7,045 nucleotides of DNA, taken from NCBI GenBank assembly GCA_903868655.1, contig CAIPWG010000470.1:1-7045 (forward strand), read 5' to 3'. The stretch comes from an uncultured Sphingomonadales bacterium. GTDB lineage: Bacteria > Pseudomonadota > Alphaproteobacteria > Sphingomonadales > Sphingomonadaceae. Shown here piece after piece: positions 5,615 through 7,045 of this stretch (position 1 is the stretch's first letter; every line of letters starts with the position of its first letter). A program made the translations under genes and the position numbers. The notes under the pieces are model-generated. The model saw only the letters and a list, made by a program, of their open reading frames with translations, made no database searches and was not told the DNA's origin.

Positions 5615-7045
5615 CGACGCTCTTCGGGCGGCAATGCCGCGCGGATGCAGGAGTGTAGCTCAGCTGGTAGAGCATCGGTCTCCAAAACCGAGGGCCGGGG
5701 GTTCGAATCCCTCCACTCCTGCCATTTACCGTTAAAACCACGAACCAACACATCTCCGCTCAGGTCCATGTCGTTTGCCGCCTTGGCAATGGTCACATCC
5801 GGCCCGAATATATAAACATCATCCGGTTCCACTATGACCCTCGACACAAAGGTTCTGACGTATCGTCGTCGAACCTGCACATCGAGGCTCTGGATGAGTC
5901 CGCGCAGCTTGGTCGAAGTATCTGTGGCACGACCGAGCGTAACCGGCGAAATCGCCGCTTTCAGCATGGCCTGTTGAGTTACAATGTTTCGGCTGAGCGC
6001 TTCGCGCTCCTCCGCCAGTTCGGCGATTTTTTCTTTAAAACTTGCCAAGGCTTCCAAACCACCCGTCGTCGCGACCGTCCACAACGTCTTTTCCGCCATT
6101 TTCACACGAACAAGCTGCTGCTTGAGATCGTGCAGCCGCAACTCGGCCTCGCTTTGGGATTCTTGGCGCTTGTCTGCTACCCTTGCGACGATTGATTGAA
6201 TACGCTCCGGTGTCAGTAGCTCGTCTGCGAGCGCCTGCATGACAATCTCGTCGAGATCGCCTTCTCTGATCGTAGTTGGACGCTCCCCAGCACATCGGCC
6301 ATGCAGAATCTTGCCAGCGCATTTGTAGTACCGGTGGACGACACCGGTTCGGCTTGTGCCGGTTGAAAGCATAAGCGCTTGCCCACATGCGCCGCACTGA
6401 GCTATCCCGCCCAAAAGAACTGGACTCGTTGTTGTTCTCGGCGCAGTAATTTTTGGGGCTCGTTTCGCAAGCTGGCTTTGAACAGTGTTAAATGTATCCT
6501 CGTCTATAATCGCGGGACAACTTACTAAAATCCATTGATCTTTTGGTTTTATTTCCTTTGTAACGGGGTCTCGGCCTTTAAAATATTTTCTACCAACGTA
6601 AGTTTCATTGGTTAGAATATTATAGATCAAATTAGGAGCCCATTTAGAACCCTTTCTGGTTCTTAAACCTTCAGAGTTTAAGTCTGAGGCTATTTGTTTC
6701 GTTCCACAACCGTCTACGTGCCGCTTAAAAATATCGCGGATAACGACAGCTTCCTTTTCAGATATGGAAAATTTGTGCTTTGGGCGCTGTCCCCTCATTT
6801 CCGCGACGGTCAATCGATATCCAAATGGTACTGTGCCGCCATTCTGGAATCCGTCGCGAGCATTGGCTTCCATCGCTCGCCGTACATGCTTCGAGTTTTC
6901 CCTGCTCTGGTACTCGTCAATCAGGCCCATGATGCTGAGCGCAAAAGTTCCGCCACCTTCATCATCATCAATCTCCTGAGTAAGAGATCGAACCTGAACG
7001 CGCTTTCGCTTTAATTCACGTCTAGTAAGCTCCGATCGAGCTTGA
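5608..7045 (-). CDS. Serine site-specific recombinase (large resolvase/integrase family), N-terminus outside the window
   Basis: A single open frame enters at 7044 and ends at 5608, giving 478 residues; there is no start in the window because the catalytic N-terminal domain with the nucleophilic serine lies to the right. The first residues visible (SLTQEIDDDEGGGTF, then MGLIDEYQSRENSKHVRRAM) are the end of the resolvase domain and its long helix, so the Met at 6930 is internal. With numbering from that Met, the recombinase domain (about 32-113) has GTVPFGYR and a helix-turn-helix region ending NILTNETYVG. The zinc ribbon follows, with Cys179, Cys182, Cys204 and Cys213, and a coiled coil covers about 245-325. 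The RRRYVRTFVSRVIVEPDDVYI stretch closes the native protein. From Trp403 on, 25 codons are the antisense of tRNA-Trp (WQEWRDSNPRP onwards) and 13 come from host DNA. The role is integration and excision of the element. Confidence 0.9.
   Translation of the reverse strand, partial: QARSELTRRELKRKRVQVRSLTQEIDDDEGGGTFALSIMGLIDEYQSRENSKHVRRAMEANARDGFQNGGTVPFGYRLTVAEMRGQRPKHKFSISEKEAVVIRDIFKRHVDGCGTKQIASDLNSEGLRTRKGSKWAPNLIYNILTNETYVGRKYFKGRDPVTKEIKPKDQWILVSCPAIIDEDTFNTVQSQLAKRAPKITAPRTTTSPVLLGGIAQCGACGQALMLSTGTSRTGVVHRYYKCAGKILHGRCAGERPTTIREGDLDEIVMQALADELLTPERIQSIVARVADKRQESQSEAELRLHDLKQQLVRVKMAEKTLWTVATTGGLEALASFKEKIAELAEEREALSRNIVTQQAMLKAAISPVTLGRATDTSTKLRGLIQSLDVQVRRRYVRTFVSRVIVEPDDVYIFGPDVTIAKAANDMDLSGDVLVRGFNGKWQEWRDSNPRPSVLETDALPAELHSCIRAALPPEERRP
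5649..5724 (+). tRNA. tRNA-Trp (anticodon CCA), 3' CCA encoded
   Basis: The cloverleaf folds fully. The acceptor AGGAGTG (5649-5655) pairs with CACTCCT (5714-5720), all Watson-Crick. The D stem is GCTC/GAGC (5658-5661/5670-5673). The anticodon stem TCGGT/ACCGA (5675-5679/5687-5691) encloses CTCCAAA, with CCA at 5682-5684 read as Trp. The variable loop is 5692-5696. The T stem GGGGG/CCCTC has one G-T pair and encloses TTCGAAT. The discriminator is G5721, the expected base for bacterial tRNA-Trp, and CCA is encoded at 5722-5724. The tRNA is complete although a mobile element starts right behind it, as expected when an element carries a copy of the tRNA end. The recombinase gene is transcribed through it in antisense. 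Confidence 0.97.
5687..5724 (+). other. Putative attachment site (att) in the 3' half of tRNA-Trp
   Basis: The recombinase gene abuts the tRNA 3' end with no gap, GC content drops on the element side, and the tRNA is intact. All three fit integration into the 3' half of tRNA-Trp, making this the integrase-proximal att junction. The exact crossover cannot be placed because the partner copy is outside the window; I see no second copy of the tRNA end between 5725 and 7045. The boundaries given (3' arm of the anticodon stem to CCA) are an inference. Confidence 0.5.
5725..7045. mobile_element. Left end of an integrated element (genomic island or prophage) at tRNA-Trp
   Basis: Everything from the tRNA CCA to the window end is recombinase coding sequence. 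Its composition departs from the host: 6541-6600 is about 35% GC against about 78% at 2941-3000, with AT-rich codons (for example around 6580-6640). The element continues to the right, and its size, cargo and far end cannot be seen. Whether it is mobile, a prophage or a decaying island is not decidable here, but the visible part of the recombinase has no frameshift or stop. Confidence 0.75.

Noticed and set aside
5559..5753. N-terminal extension of aat up to 5753
   Set aside because: The extra residues (GIRTPGPRFWRPMLYQLS-like) are the antisense of tRNA-Trp and precede the normal Aat start; they are a well-known false translation of tRNA genes.
6694..7014. 106-residue rightward frame opposite the recombinase
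   Set aside because: It is fully antisense to the conserved recombinase domain, with no ribosome site or recognisable sequence.
5725..7045. Second att copy, CRISPR array or toxin-antitoxin pair in the element end
   Set aside because: No repeat of the tRNA 3' end, no regularly spaced repeats and no second convincing gene are present; the stretch is a single recombinase coding region.

Overview
The window is GC-rich and reads as a piece of an alphaproteobacterial chromosome, most likely from the Sphingomonadales. Two things point there. One is the gene set: a complex I NDUFA12-type accessory protein, a DUF2155 lipoprotein and aat side by side, next to a tRNA-Trp. The other is the codon use, with about 78% GC at 2941-3000. 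The right-hand end (5725-7045) is different: it is the edge of an integrated mobile element, with a serine recombinase whose distal part falls to about 35% GC (6541-6600).

Layout from left to right. Positions 1-99 hold the last 32 codons of an unrecognised gene, coupled by a 4-bp ATGA overlap to a short-chain dehydrogenase/reductase (96-809, +). This converges on a fatty acyl-AMP ligase (825-2582, -), and the two stop codons lie inside a small inverted repeat. A 117-bp divergent intergenic region separates the ligase from a rightward cluster: recX (2700-3296), overlapping a DUF192 lipoprotein (3277-3801), then NDUFA12 (3874-4290) and a DUF2155 lipoprotein (4309-4929). The DUF2155 gene is convergent with aat (4767-5558, -) and the two coding frames overlap antisense by 163 bp. 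Divergent from aat is tRNA-Trp(CCA) (5649-5724, +) with a plausible promoter. Immediately after its encoded CCA comes the mobile element. Its recombinase gene (5608 to beyond 7045, -) runs towards the tRNA, reads through the whole tRNA in antisense and stops in host DNA just upstream of aat.

Taken together, the left 5.7 kb is ordinary host backbone: lipid activation, recombination control, respiratory complex I and N-end-rule protein tagging. The right 1.3 kb is the integrase-bearing end of an island integrated at the 3' end of tRNA-Trp. In many alphaproteobacteria tRNA-Trp is followed by secE-nusG, so this insertion has probably separated them. The island cargo lies beyond the window. The observations most worth checking are the serine recombinase that uses a tRNA gene as its site and takes its C-terminus from it, and the wobble-aligned antisense overlap between DUF2155 and aat, in which one protein's conserved residues dictate the other's tail.
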